This document shows positions 32,446 through 40,344 of a DNA stretch of 40,681 nucleotides, piece by piece. The stretch covers positions 1-40,681 of the forward strand of contig JBBQSD010000047.1 in NCBI GenBank assembly GCA_038214135.1, in the 5' to 3' direction. The position numbers and the translations under genes are program-made. The DNA comes from JANLSE01 sp038214135. GTDB taxonomy: Bacteria; Chloroflexota; Chloroflexia; Chloroflexales; Roseiflexaceae. A model generated the notes under the pieces. The model saw nothing but the letters and a program-made list of their open reading frames with translations, did no database searches and was not told the DNA's origin. Position 1 is the stretch's first letter, and each line of letters starts with the position of its first letter.

Positions 32446-34329
32446 ATGCCGAAGATTGTCGGTATCGATCTTGGAACAACGAACTCGGTTGTGGCGGTGA
32501 TGGAAGGCGGCGATCCAGTCGTTATTCCGAATGCAGAGGGCAACCGCACAACTCCATCTGTTGTTGCATTTACCAAAAATGGCGAGCGGTTGGTCGGCCA
32601 GACTGCCAAGCGGCAGGCGACGATCAACCCCGAAAATACGCTCTTTTCCGTCAAGCGTTTTATTGGCCGCTCCTATGAGGAGACTGTCAGTGAGCGTGAG
32701 ATGGTGCCATTCCGCGTTAGCAAGGGCCAGCGCAATGATGTGCGCATCTCTTCAACCCAAACCGGCAAGGACTATGCGCCGCAGGAGCTTTCGGCCATGG
32801 TGCTGCAGAAGCTCAAAGCCGATGCCGAGGCGTATCTGGGCGAGCCTGTCACCCAGGCCGTGATTACAGTACCAGCCTACTTCAACGACAGCCAGCGCCA
32901 GGCGACCAAGGACGCCGGCAAGATCGCTGGGCTTGAGGTGCTGCGTATTATCAACGAGCCAACGGCAGCGGCACTGGCCTATGGCCTGGATAAGAAGAAG
33001 GACGAGACGATCCTGGTCTTCGACCTTGGTGGCGGTACGTTCGACGTATCGGTTCTCGAAGTCGGCGATGGCGTGATTGAAGTCAAGGCGACCAATGGTG
33101 ATACACACCTTGGTGGTGATGACTACGACCAGAAGATTGTCAACTGGCTGATCGATGAGTTCCGCAAGGACCAGGGTATCGATCTGGGTAAGGATCGCCA
33201 GGCCCTGCAACGATTGCGTGAGGCTGCTGAGAAGGCCAAGATCGAGCTTTCGAGCATGAGTGAGACGGAAGTGAACCTGCCGTTTATCACTGCTGACTCA
33301 TCGGGGCCGAAACATTTGCAGATCCGCATCAGCCGGGCGAAGTTCGAGCAACTGACAGATGATCTGACGGAGCGCCTGCGCGGGCCATTTGTACAGGCAC
33401 TCAAGGATGCGAACCTGAAGGCTGGCCAACTTGATGAAGTCGTTCTGGTTGGTGGCTCCACCCGCATGCCGGTTGTGCAGGAACTGGTTCGCAAGATCAG
33501 TGGCAAAGAGCCAAACAAATCCGTCAACCCAGATGAGGTTGTGGCAGTTGGCGCTGCCATTCAGGCTGGCGTGTTGGGCGGCGACATCAAGGATGTTGTG
33601 CTGCTCGATGTGACACCACTATCGCTTGGTGTTGAGACACTTGGCGGCATCATGACGCGCCTGATTGATCGCAATACCACGATTCCGACCCGCAAGAGCG
33701 AAATCTTCTCGACAGCGGCGGATGGCCAGACGGCTGTTGACATTCATATCCTGCAGGGCGAACGCGAGATGGCAACCGACAACATGACCCTTGGCCGCTT
33801 CCGGCTGGAGGGTATGCCACCAGCGCCGCGTGGTGTTCCACAGGTTGAGGTCACGTTCGATATTGATGCGAACGGAATCCTGAATGTATCGGCGAAGGAC
33901 AAGGCGACCAACAAGGAGCAGCGGATCACCATTACGGCCAGCACGAACCTGAATAAGGACGAGATCGACCGGATGGTACGCGATGCTGAGAAGCATTCGG
34001 ATGAGGACAAGCGCCGACGTGAACTGATCGAACTCAAGAATCAGTCGGACAGCCTGGCCTATCAGTCTGAGCGCACGCTAACCGATCTGGGCGATAAGAT
34101 CGACTCAGTTCAGAAGGGCCGGATCGAGGTATTGATCAAGGATCTGCGCGAGGCGATTGCTCAGGAAAATGAGGCGCAGATGCGCTCCCTGACAACCGAA
34201 CTTCAACAGGCCATGTATCAGGTATCGCAGAACGCCTATACTGAAGGCCAGCCAGAGGGTGCCGGTAACGCTGCTGGTAAAGGCGGCAAGGACGAAGGCG
34301 TCGTCGAGGGTGAATATACCGTCGATTAA
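32446..34329 (+). CDS. dnaK: Molecular chaperone DnaK (Hsp70)
   Basis: Hsp70 of 627 residues. The ATPase domain opens with PKIVGIDLGTTNSVV and contains NEPTAAALAYG, VFDLGGGTFDVSVLE and VLVGGSTRMPVVQ. The linker and substrate-binding domain include VVLLDVTPLSLGVETLGGIMT and GVPQVEVTFDIDANGILNVSAKDKAT in separate stretches. The C-terminal lid ends in a Gly/Lys-rich tail with VEGEYTVD in place of the more common EEVD-like ending. The start at 32446 has AGAGGA upstream; an upstream in-frame ATG (32431) is not preferred. It is not followed by grpE or dnaJ within the window, so it is a single-gene unit ending at the terminator at 34411. No CIRCE site is upstream, so regulation is by another route. 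Confidence 0.97.
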   Translation: MPKIVGIDLGTTNSVVAVMEGGDPVVIPNAEGNRTTPSVVAFTKNGERLVGQTAKRQATINPENTLFSVKRFIGRSYEETVSEREMVPFRVSKGQRNDVRISSTQTGKDYAPQELSAMVLQKLKADAEAYLGEPVTQAVITVPAYFNDSQRQATKDAGKIAGLEVLRIINEPTAAALAYGLDKKKDETILVFDLGGGTFDVSVLEVGDGVIEVKATNGDTHLGGDDYDQKIVNWLIDEFRKDQGIDLGKDRQALQRLREAAEKAKIELSSMSETEVNLPFITADSSGPKHLQIRISRAKFEQLTDDLTERLRGPFVQALKDANLKAGQLDEVVLVGGSTRMPVVQELVRKISGKEPNKSVNPDEVVAVGAAIQAGVLGGDIKDVVLLDVTPLSLGVETLGGIMTRLIDRNTTIPTRKSEIFSTAADGQTAVDIHILQGEREMATDNMTLGRFRLEGMPPAPRGVPQVEVTFDIDANGILNVSAKDKATNKEQRITITASTNLNKDEIDRMVRDAEKHSDEDKRRRELIELKNQSDSLAYQSERTLTDLGDKIDSVQKGRIEVLIKDLREAIAQENEAQMRSLTTELQQAMYQVSQNAYTEGQPEGAGNAAGKGGKDEGVVEGEYTVD

Positions 34330-34346
34330 CTTCAACCTTATTTTAG

Positions 34347-34400
34347 CCCTCACCCCGACCCCTCTCCCAATCGGAGAGGGAAGCAAAGCAGGGGTGAGGG
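34347..34400. repeat. CCCTCACCCC / CCCTCTCC nested palindromic repeat (copy 3)
   Basis: Outer arms CCCTCACCCC (34347-34356) and GGGGTGAGGG (34391-34400); inner arms CCCTCTCC (34360-34367) and GGAGAGGG (34373-34380). It lies 18 bases after the dnaK stop and before the strong terminator. It is the same family as copies 1 and 2. This type of sequence is widespread in bacterial intergenic DNA. Confidence 0.7.
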
Positions 34401-34410
34401 AGCATTTGGG

Positions 34411-34458
34411 AGCTAAGATCCGAGGTTTGTAACAACCTCGGATCTTAGCTTTTAGCTT
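34411..34458 (+). terminator. Strong intrinsic terminator after dnaK
   Basis: AGCTAAGATCCGAGGTT (34411-34427) pairs perfectly over 17 bp with AACCTCGGATCTTAGCT (34434-34450), with a six-base loop. The plus strand continues with TTTTAGCTTATT. It is the clearest terminator of the window and ends dnaK transcription. Confidence 0.85.
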
Positions 34459-34497
34459 ATTGGCGGGTTCGTGTCATCCACATGTCACCCACCGCCC

Positions 34498-34526
34498 TTC
34501 ACAAGCGTGCTCATCTCGTATACACT
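34498..34526 (+). promoter_or_regulatory. Sigma-70-like promoter for the cvpA-like gene
   Basis: TTCACA (34498-34503) and TACACT (34521-34526) with a 17-base spacer. They lie about 60 bases upstream of the GGAGGAGGAG ribosome binding site and ATG at 34589. Confidence 0.5.
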
Positions 34527-34588
34527 AGCTATCCCTCAAGAAATGAAACATCCTTGCGGGCTACAGCGTCGTAGGGAGGAGGAGAACG

Positions 34589-35104
34589 ATGAGCGGCATT
34601 GACACAACGATTCTTGTAGTCGTGTTGTTTTGTGGGGTGATGGGACTGTACTGGGGCATTATCCGCCAGGTGCTTTCGGTTGTGGGATTTGTCGCAGGTG
34701 TCATTCTGGCAGCGACATATGAGCGCGATGTTGCCGATCTGCTCTCTTCCTGGGTTACAGAGAACACACTTGCACGCGTGATTGCGTTTATTATGATCAT
34801 GATCGCAGTCAGTGGAACTGTCAGCCTCATTGCATCGCTGTTACACAAGCTGGCTGGATTGCTATTTCTTGGCTGGCTGGATCATCTTGCGGGTGGCGTT
34901 TTAGGGCTTGTGCAGGGGATTCTGATCTGTGCAACGGCGTTGATTGTAGGTGTGGCCATTCCGAACCCACTCTGGTCGCCATTCATTCACAGCTCAGAGC
35001 TTGCCCAACCAATCGTTAGTGCTGGAAGTGTGGTATTGTTTGGTTTTCGCCTCTTGCCGGATTCATTTCAAATGGCCAGCAAGATCATGTTTGGTGTACC
35101 ATAA
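34589..35104 (+). CDS. CvpA-family membrane protein
   Basis: Protein of 171 residues with four hydrophobic segments, starting TTILVVVLFCGVMGLYWGIIRQVLS and including VIAFIMIMIAVSGTVSLIASLL, 'LDHLAGGVLGLVQGILICATAL' and VVLFGFRLLP. The conserved LxHLxGGxLGLxQGxL motif of CvpA/colicin V production proteins is present. The family has no known catalytic activity; in bacteria it affects envelope homeostasis and is often found with cell-division or purine genes. Here it is alone. The start at 34589 has a GGAGGAGGAG ribosome binding site. Confidence 0.85.
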   Translation: MSGIDTTILVVVLFCGVMGLYWGIIRQVLSVVGFVAGVILAATYERDVADLLSSWVTENTLARVIAFIMIMIAVSGTVSLIASLLHKLAGLLFLGWLDHLAGGVLGLVQGILICATALIVGVAIPNPLWSPFIHSSELAQPIVSAGSVVLFGFRLLPDSFQMASKIMFGVP

Positions 35105-35140
35105 CACGATTTGCACAAATGGTACTCCGGCAGTATGCTA

Positions 35141-35169
35141 TTTACATGCATCACTAGTTCTGGTAGAAT
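35141..35169 (+). promoter_or_regulatory. Promoter for rsfS
   Basis: TTTACA (35141-35146), 17-base spacer, TAGAAT (35164-35169) preceded by TGG, an extended -10. The predicted start site near 35176 leaves a leader of about 15 bases containing AAGGAGG (35179-35185). The best promoter in the window. Confidence 0.65.
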
Positions 35170-35190
35170 CATTGCTATAAGGAGGCTACT

Positions 35191-35553
35191 CTGGTAAGGG
35201 ACACCGAACACGAAGCGACTACACTCGCACGGCTGGCAGTCGAGGTAGCTGAGGACAAGCAGGCCAGCGATATCGTTATGTTGGATCTGCGACCGCTCAA
35301 CACATTGGCCGATTACTTTGTGATCTGTTCAAGTGATAATGAGCGCCAACTGAAGGCAATCCTTGAAGCAATCGACGAGCGAATGAGCACAGAGCTTGGG
35401 CGCGAGGCACGCGTTGAAGGAACTGCGGATACCGGCTGGGTTTTGCTTGACTACGGCGATGTAGTGGTGCATATCTTTTCAATCGCATTGCGCGATTTTT
35501 ATCGAATCGAGCGATTGTGGAGCAAGGCAACACCCGTCGTCGTCGTCCAATGA
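35191..35553 (+). CDS. rsfS: Ribosomal silencing factor RsfS, apparent CTG start
   Basis: RsfS binds ribosomal protein uL14 and blocks subunit joining. The conserved body LAVEVAEDKQASDIVMLDLRPL, 'NTLADYFVICSSDNERQLKAI' and VLLDYGDVVVHIFS is present, with the usual RFYRIERLW-like C-terminal region (RDFYRIERLW). ATG codons in frame occur only at 35278, which would remove the first conserved strand (EVAEDKQASDIVM). The sequence AAGGAGG ends six bases before a CTG at 35191, in the correct frame, giving 120 residues starting VRDTEHEA after the first codon. This is why CTG is taken as the start; translation from 35278 is less likely. It forms an operon with two small membrane genes. Confidence 0.85.
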   Translation: MVRDTEHEATTLARLAVEVAEDKQASDIVMLDLRPLNTLADYFVICSSDNERQLKAILEAIDERMSTELGREARVEGTADTGWVLLDYGDVVVHIFSIALRDFYRIERLWSKATPVVVVQ

Positions 35554-35560
35554 GGATTCT

Positions 35561-35755
35561 ATGAAGAAGCGACGAATGAAGGCCCGCTACATGCTCTTCG
35601 CTCTTGGTGCCGCAGCTGGCAGTGCGTTGGGCATAGTTCTGGGTTCACTGCTTACATTCTGGATCGGTGAAGGAACCCTACGCGCAGTGCAGCGGATACT
35701 ACGCCGACTGACCGGCAGCGATGATCAGCCCAACTTCGAAATGCTCCTACAGTAA
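35561..35755 (+). CDS. Small membrane protein, 64 residues
   Basis: Seven bases after rsfS, with GAGG upstream of the ATG. It has a Lys/Arg-rich N-terminus (MKKRRMKARYM) followed by one long membrane segment (LFALGAAAGSALGIVLGSLLTFWI) and a basic tail ending NFEMLLQ. Not recognised. Probably inserted with the basic N-terminus in the cytoplasm. Confidence 0.6.
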   Translation: MKKRRMKARYMLFALGAAAGSALGIVLGSLLTFWIGEGTLRAVQRILRRLTGSDDQPNFEMLLQ

Positions 35756-35772
35756 AGCTGGTAGGGGGCCAA

Positions 35773-36009
35773 GTGAAGCGCAAGTATCTGTTTGTATGCA
35801 CACATTGGCTACGACGGGTCGTGGAGGAAACAAATCTATTCCACGCCCTGTTTCTTTTGTATGCCATCCCAATCATCTTCGGCTTCATCATCATATGTGC
35901 TGGATTTGTTGTGCTTGCCATCTCCGATGCTGGCTTTGCACAATTGTTGCTCTTGACCACAATTCTTGGGCTGATCCTTGGATTACCTGAGGCATTGGGG
36001 CGGGAGTAG
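35773..36009 (+). CDS. Small membrane protein, 78 residues
   Basis: Starts with GTG at 35773 preceded by GGGGG, 17 bases after the preceding gene. It has two hydrophobic segments (FHALFLLYAIPIIFGFIIICAG; FVVLAISDAGFAQLLLLTTILGLILGLPE). Not recognised. The stop codon (36007-36009) is directly followed by the tandem palindrome array. Probably the last gene of the rsfS operon. Confidence 0.55.
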   Translation: MKRKYLFVCTHWLRRVVEETNLFHALFLLYAIPIIFGFIIICAGFVVLAISDAGFAQLLLLTTILGLILGLPEALGRE

Positions 36010-36013
36010 GTCG

Positions 36014-36301
36014 GGGCGGTTCACGAATGAATCCTGTGCGCGGTTCACGAATGAATCCTGTGGGCGGTTCACGAACCGCAATGAATCCTGTGGGCGGTTC
36101 ACGAACCGCAATGAATCCTGTGGGCGGTTCACGAACTGCAATGAATCCTGTGGGCGGTTCACGAACCGCAATGAATCCTGTGGGCGGTTCACGAATGAAT
36201 CCTGTGGGCGGTTCACGAATGAATCCTGTGGGCGGTTCACGCATGAATCCTGTGGGCGGTTCACGCATGAATCCTGTGGGCGGTTCACGAACCGCCCCTA
36301 C
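36014..36301. repeat. Tandem array of 24/30-base units derived from a palindrome
   Basis: Ten full units followed by a terminal one. Six units are 24 bases (GGGCGGTTCACGAATG + AATCCTGT or close variants: 1, 2, 7-10) and four are 30 bases (units 3-6, 36062-36181, with an added CCGCAA after the GAA). The last unit (36278-36301) closes the palindrome GGGCGGTTCACGAACCGCCC and ends CTAC, mirroring GTAGG before the array. Because both unit lengths are multiples of three, frames stay open on both strands; they are artefacts. The array fills the space between convergent rsfS-operon and moaX-operon genes. Confidence 0.9.
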
Positions 36302-36310
36302 ATCCCAACA

Positions 36311-37009
36311 TTATCTGATGTTTTTACGGGTTTTCTCGTCCTCGGCCCATTCGCTTTCACCATCGGCCCAATGCTCTTTCTTCCAGATCGGCGCAACCTC
36401 TTTGATTCGATCCATCAGCCATTCGGCGGCTTCAAAGGCCTCGTGGCGATGCGGTGCTGCCACAACAATCAGCACTGCCGTTTCGCCGATCCCAAGATGC
36501 CCAACCCGATGATGAATCGCAATCGCACCTGTGCCCCATTGTGTGCGGGCCTGTGAAGCGAGATCGGCCAATACGCTGCTGGCCATCGGCTCGAAGGCTT
36601 CATACTCAAGCGCGGCAGTTGGCCGATTGGCAAAATGGTTGCGTACAATGCCAGTGAATGTCACAATCGCGCCCATGTCGGGGGATTGAACCAGTGCCAT
36701 GAGTGCTCCCGGCTCAAGTGGTTCGCTGGTGATACGAAAGAACTCGTTGCTATTATTTCCTGCACTCCCGCCGCTCACTGGTGGAATATATGCAACCTCA
36801 TCACCATCGTGGAGGGGTGTATCGAGCTGGCTATACTCCTGGTTCACAGCATACAACATGCGGCCGGTATAGCCAACCAGGCGCGGATAATGTTCGACAA
36901 GCAGTGCCCATAGGCTGCCAACTGTCGCATCATCTGGCAGTTCAAACTGTTCCTCAGCACGTTTGGCGATATCGCGATGACCGGCAAAATAGCGGACGAC
37001 CACATTCAT
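36311..37009 (-). CDS. moaX: MoaD-MoaE fusion protein (molybdopterin synthase)
   Basis: Fused molybdopterin synthase of 232 residues. Residues 1-81 are MoaD, a ubiquitin-like sulfur carrier ending in VSGG (78-81). Residues about 88-232 are MoaE: FFRITSEPLEPGALMALV, 'GAIVTFTGIVRNHFANR', EYEAFEPMA and VAPIWKKEHWADG, the last holding the conserved lysines. The MoaD C-terminal Gly-Gly must be free to carry the thiocarboxylate, so cleavage after Gly81 is probable; Mycobacterium MoaX is a known precedent. The linker SAGNNSNE is only a few residues long. The start at 37009 has GGAG upstream. The frame is open to 37114 but the extension overlaps the upstream gene. No other moa genes are nearby. Confidence 0.9.
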   Translation of the reverse strand: MNVVVRYFAGHRDIAKRAEEQFELPDDATVGSLWALLVEHYPRLVGYTGRMLYAVNQEYSQLDTPLHDGDEVAYIPPVSGGSAGNNSNEFFRITSEPLEPGALMALVQSPDMGAIVTFTGIVRNHFANRPTAALEYEAFEPMASSVLADLASQARTQWGTGAIAIHHRVGHLGIGETAVLIVVAAPHRHEAFEAAEWLMDRIKEVAPIWKKEHWADGESEWAEDEKTRKNIR

Positions 37010-37025
37010 GGGCAATGCTCCACAA

Positions 37026-37661
37026 TCAGAAAATAAACGGTATGAAGCGATGCCGCACACGCTGCATGTATGTTTGGTACTCTGGATCGCGTGCAAGCAC
37101 CCGCTCTTCCGCAACTGCCCGCAAATACTGGCATATGAAGGTAATAATAATCAGTATGATATTCCAGATTGATGGATTACCAAGCAGAAAGCCAAGGTAG
37201 CCAATGAGGTAGCTGCCATACAGTGGATGACGAACAAAGCGATAGAGCCCACCGGTGCGCACACCACGATTGGCCGCCACAATTCCAAAACTCCGCCCGA
37301 GGCTCAGCGTCCCGATAACTGTGATGATAGTCGCAACCAACTGAATACCTGCCCCTACTTCCGAAAAGATCGGCCCTGGTGATTCGGCAGAGCGTTGCAG
37401 CAGTGGCGCGGCAGTGCCAGCAATCGCAATTAGGCGATCCCACCAGGCCGTGCTGGCCTCGCGTGAGCGGCGGCGGGTAACTACCAGAACCACAAGGATC
37501 GATTCCTGAATTGCGAGGAGGAGCGGTTGTATCGCTCCCTGCTCCTGCCAGGCGATGAAGCCGATATAGGCCAAAAAGGCGAACAACGTGCCAATCAGCA
37601 CGTTCGTGACAATTTCGCTAATATTCGATGGTTTCGTCGGGCGCTGGGTTGGGTTGGCCAT
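37026..37661 (-). CDS. Isoprenylcysteine methyltransferase-like (ICMT/PEMT) membrane protein
   Basis: Protein of 211 residues. It has about five hydrophobic segments, and the conserved C-terminal motif set: GLYRFVRHPLYGSYLIG with later AVAEERVLARDPEYQTYMQRVRHRFIPF (seen as parts). The RHPxY and EE.. residues bind SAM in ICMT and related methyltransferases. Bacterial members of this family are mostly of unknown substrate, so the precise reaction is not assigned. The start at 37661 has AAGGAG upstream. Its stop is 16 bases before moaX and 53 bases after hisF; it is probably transcribed with the his operon. Confidence 0.8.
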   Translation of the reverse strand: MANPTQRPTKPSNISEIVTNVLIGTLFAFLAYIGFIAWQEQGAIQPLLLAIQESILVVLVVTRRRSREASTAWWDRLIAIAGTAAPLLQRSAESPGPIFSEVGAGIQLVATIITVIGTLSLGRSFGIVAANRGVRTGGLYRFVRHPLYGSYLIGYLGFLLGNPSIWNIILIIITFICQYLRAVAEERVLARDPEYQTYMQRVRHRFIPFIF

Positions 37662-37714
37662 TATTGCTCCTTACGCCATGTGCAGCGATACAGGTTCGGT
37701 ATGGGCTAGGAGTA

Positions 37715-38494
37715 TTACCAACGAACAGGAATATTGCGCTCTTCTAGGTAATGTTTGACATCAGCAACCGTATATTCGCCAAAATGAAAGATCGAGGCCG
37801 CCAATACCGCATCGGCCTTTCCATCAACCAGGCCGCGATACATATGCTCAAGTGAACCAACCCCACCAGAGGCGATCACCGGGATACCAATGCGTTCCGA
37901 GATTGCGCGCAGCAATGCTAGATCATACCCGCTACGGGTTCCATCGGCATCCATACTGTTGATACAGATCTCGCCAGCGCCGAGTTCGGCACCGCGATAC
38001 GCCCATTCAATCGCATCCAGCCCGGTTGAGCGGGGATCGCGGCCAGTATGCGTGAAAACCTCCCAGCGTGGCGTTGGCTCATTTGGGGCATTTACCCGCC
38101 GCGCGTCGATCGAAAGGACAATACACTGGCTGCCGAAGCGCCTGGCACCATCCTCGATCAACTGTGGGTTGAGCACTGCCGCCGTGTTGATCGAGACTTT
38201 ATCCGCACCGGCACGTAGCATGCGGTACATATCATCGACGGTGCGCAGGCCACCGCCAACCGTCAGCGGAATAAACACCTGCGCTGCTGTTTGTTCAACG
38301 ACATCGAGCATGATTCCACGATCATCGCTGCTAGCAGTAATATCATAGAACACCAGTTCATCTGCGCCAGCGGCATCATAGGCAGCGGCGAGCTGAACGG
38401 GATCGCCAGCGTCACGATGGTTCAGGAAGGCGATACCCTTGATCACCCGGCCAGCCTTTACATCCAGGCATGGAATAATTCTTCGTTTCAGCAT
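37715..38494 (-). CDS. hisF: Imidazole glycerol phosphate synthase cyclase subunit
   Basis: TIM-barrel enzyme of 259 residues joining with HisH to make IGP and AICAR. Asp11 (IIPCLDVKAGRVIKG) and Asp130 (VLSIDARRV) are the catalytic aspartates. Other family motifs are GDPVQLAAAYDAAGADEL, VGGGLRTVDDMYRMLRAGADKVSIN in parts, and VIASGGVGSLEHM. The start at 38494 follows the coiled-coil gene stop by three bases, so its translation is probably coupled to that gene. HisF is of standard length. Confidence 0.96.
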   Translation of the reverse strand: MLKRRIIPCLDVKAGRVIKGIAFLNHRDAGDPVQLAAAYDAAGADELVFYDITASSDDRGIMLDVVEQTAAQVFIPLTVGGGLRTVDDMYRMLRAGADKVSINTAAVLNPQLIEDGARRFGSQCIVLSIDARRVNAPNEPTPRWEVFTHTGRDPRSTGLDAIEWAYRGAELGAGEICINSMDADGTRSGYDLALLRAISERIGIPVIASGGVGSLEHMYRGLVDGKADAVLAASIFHFGEYTVADVKHYLEERNIPVRW

Positions 38495-38497
38495 GGC

Positions 38498-39604
38498 TTA
38501 ATCCGTACTATCTGGTACGCGTCCGCGTTCAATTTGTTCCGCCTTGATCGTCTCGAGTTGCGTGCGTAGCGAACCAAGCATCACATCGATCAGTTTACCA
38601 TCGCGTTTCTCAAGATCGTCAAGATGTAGGCCATGCTCACGTTGTACCTGTTCGAACCGTAAACCAAGGCGTGCATGGCGCTGTTCAATTTCGCGTGTCC
38701 AGGCATCCAGGCGTTCCAGCCAGGCCGTAAGCTGCCGCAGATGTAGATCATCAGTTTCGTGAAGTGTGGTAATTTTCTCTTCTTGCTGCTGGCGGATCTC
38801 CTCAACCCGATCCTGGTTCATCAGGAAGCGTTCGGTTGAAATCCGTTCAACCCGCTTGATCTCACCCACCTGCTCGATCAGGCGTGTATCGAGTGCTGCG
38901 ATCTGGACGGGGATTTCTTCGGCAAACAGATCAATACGATGGCGAATCTCTTCAAGGCGGTCAATCCTACTCGTATGGGCTTCCAGAGTCGGGCGCAGAT
39001 CGGTGACGAGTTGCTGGGCTTCGATTGCCTGACGGCGCAAACTCTGCTTCTCGATCTGGAGATCCTCACTGAGCTTGCGAATATCAACCCGCACAGATTC
39101 ATCGGCTGTCACAAGGCCATCCAGGCGGCCAATCAAATTGCGATAGCGTTCATCCGCCTCACGGATCTGCGCCGCCCATGTTGCAATGCGCTGATCGAGA
39201 TCATCGATCCGTACAAGCCAACTGGCGACATACTCGCGATCCTGCTTACGAGCCTCGGCAACCTGCTGGATCTGGGATTGCATCTCACGAATTGGCCGTG
39301 TGCCTTCATCGATCTTGACCAATGCAGAAGCGACTTCCTTGCGCAGGCCGATAATATCGCGACGTGATGAATCAATCGCCTGAGCAATATCCGCGCGGTG
39401 CCGATCAAGCAAACCCTCAATCTGTGAAACGCTTGACTCAACCTTACGAACCTGTTCCATCGCCCAACTATATTTGTTGCTCTGCTCTTTGAGCAATCGC
39501 CGCAGTTCATCGATCTGGCCCTGTAGATACACAACCTGCGACTGTTCGGCAGCACGTAGCCGTTCTTCTTCGTATTTACTAGTTGAATTACGATTGTTTG
39601 TCAC
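38498..39604 (-). CDS. Long coiled-coil protein embedded in the his operon
   Basis: Protein of 368 residues, strongly helical and rich in Glu, Arg, Gln and Leu, with no membrane segment or enzyme motif. Typical phrases are YLQGQIDELRRLLKEQ, 'VSQIEGLLDRHRADIAQAI', IRHRIDLFAEEIP and QRHARLGLRFEQVQREH. Heptad-type patterns run nearly its whole length. It starts with GTG at 39604; GTGA overlaps the hisA stop, with AAGGAGG five bases upstream. Its stop is three bases before hisF. It lies where hisA and hisF are normally adjacent. Function is unknown. It could organise the his enzymes or be unrelated and merely co-transcribed. Confidence 0.8.
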   Translation of the reverse strand: MTNNRNSTSKYEEERLRAAEQSQVVYLQGQIDELRRLLKEQSNKYSWAMEQVRKVESSVSQIEGLLDRHRADIAQAIDSSRRDIIGLRKEVASALVKIDEGTRPIREMQSQIQQVAEARKQDREYVASWLVRIDDLDQRIATWAAQIREADERYRNLIGRLDGLVTADESVRVDIRKLSEDLQIEKQSLRRQAIEAQQLVTDLRPTLEAHTSRIDRLEEIRHRIDLFAEEIPVQIAALDTRLIEQVGEIKRVERISTERFLMNQDRVEEIRQQQEEKITTLHETDDLHLRQLTAWLERLDAWTREIEQRHARLGLRFEQVQREHGLHLDDLEKRDGKLIDVMLGSLRTQLETIKAEQIERGRVPDSTD

Positions 39605-40329
39605 GCTGCCTCCTTATGCGCAAGCGAGCGAATGGCCTCGGGTAGACGTATATCGCCAGTATAGAGTGCCCGCCCAACAATTGCGCCCTCACAGCCGATC
39701 TCGGCCAGGCGTTGCAATTGCGAACTATTGGCAATCCCTCCCGAGGCGATCACCGCCGGACCACCAGCCTGAATGAGTTGCGCTGTTGCAGCATAGTTTG
39801 GTTCGGAGAGCGTTCCATCACGGCTAATATCGGTATAAATAAACCGCCGCACACCAAGCTCGGCCATCTTCTGAACCAATGCACTCGCCTCAACCGCAGC
39901 AGTTTCCAGCCACCCGGCCGTCGCAACCATGCCATCGCGGGCATCCACGCCAACAATGATCGCATCGGGATAGCGGGCAACCAGATGGGTAATGAGTTCG
40001 GGATCATGCACGGCTGCTGTACCAAGAATGACTCGCGCCGCGCCCAGTTTAAGTGCTTGCTCAACATCATCCTCGGTGCGCATGCCACCACCAACCTGGA
40101 CGGGGATAGTCAGTGTTCGTACAATTGCGCCGATCACATCGACATGGATCGGTTGGCCGGCGCGTGCGCCATCCAGATCAACAACATGCAGGCGAGTAGC
40201 ACCCTGTTCGACCCAGCGCCGCGCAACTGCCAGCGGATTATCGTCGTAGACTGTCTCCTGTGTAAAATTGCCCTGAAAAAGCCGAACACAACGGCCATTT
40301 TTTATATCAATTGCTGGAATAATTTCCAT
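39601..40329 (-). CDS. hisA: Phosphoribosylformimino-5-aminoimidazole carboxamide ribotide isomerase
   Basis: TIM-barrel isomerase of 242 residues, catalysing an Amadori rearrangement before HisF/HisH. Asp8 (EIIPAIDIKNGRCVRL) and Asp129 (VGVDARDG) are the catalytic residues. Other motifs are VVDLDGARAG, VGGGMRTEDDVEQAL and YTDISRDGTLSEPNY. The start at 40329 has GAGG upstream and lies 15 bases after hisH. Its stop overlaps the start of the coiled-coil gene. Standard length, no oddities. Confidence 0.96.
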   Translation of the reverse strand: MEIIPAIDIKNGRCVRLFQGNFTQETVYDDNPLAVARRWVEQGATRLHVVDLDGARAGQPIHVDVIGAIVRTLTIPVQVGGGMRTEDDVEQALKLGAARVILGTAAVHDPELITHLVARYPDAIIVGVDARDGMVATAGWLETAAVEASALVQKMAELGVRRFIYTDISRDGTLSEPNYAATAQLIQAGGPAVIASGGIANSSQLQRLAEIGCEGAIVGRALYTGDIRLPEAIRSLAHKEAA

Positions 40330-40344
40330 ACAGGCCTCATTTCT

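Noticed and set aside
36014..36301. CRISPR array
   Set aside because: Units are contiguous with no unique spacers, and lie within one palindrome. No cas gene is nearby.
35978..36556. Long reading frames on both strands through the tandem array (e.g. GGSRMNPV repeats)
   Set aside because: Unit lengths are multiples of three, so frames stay open by arithmetic. They overlap moaX antisense and the end of the small membrane gene.
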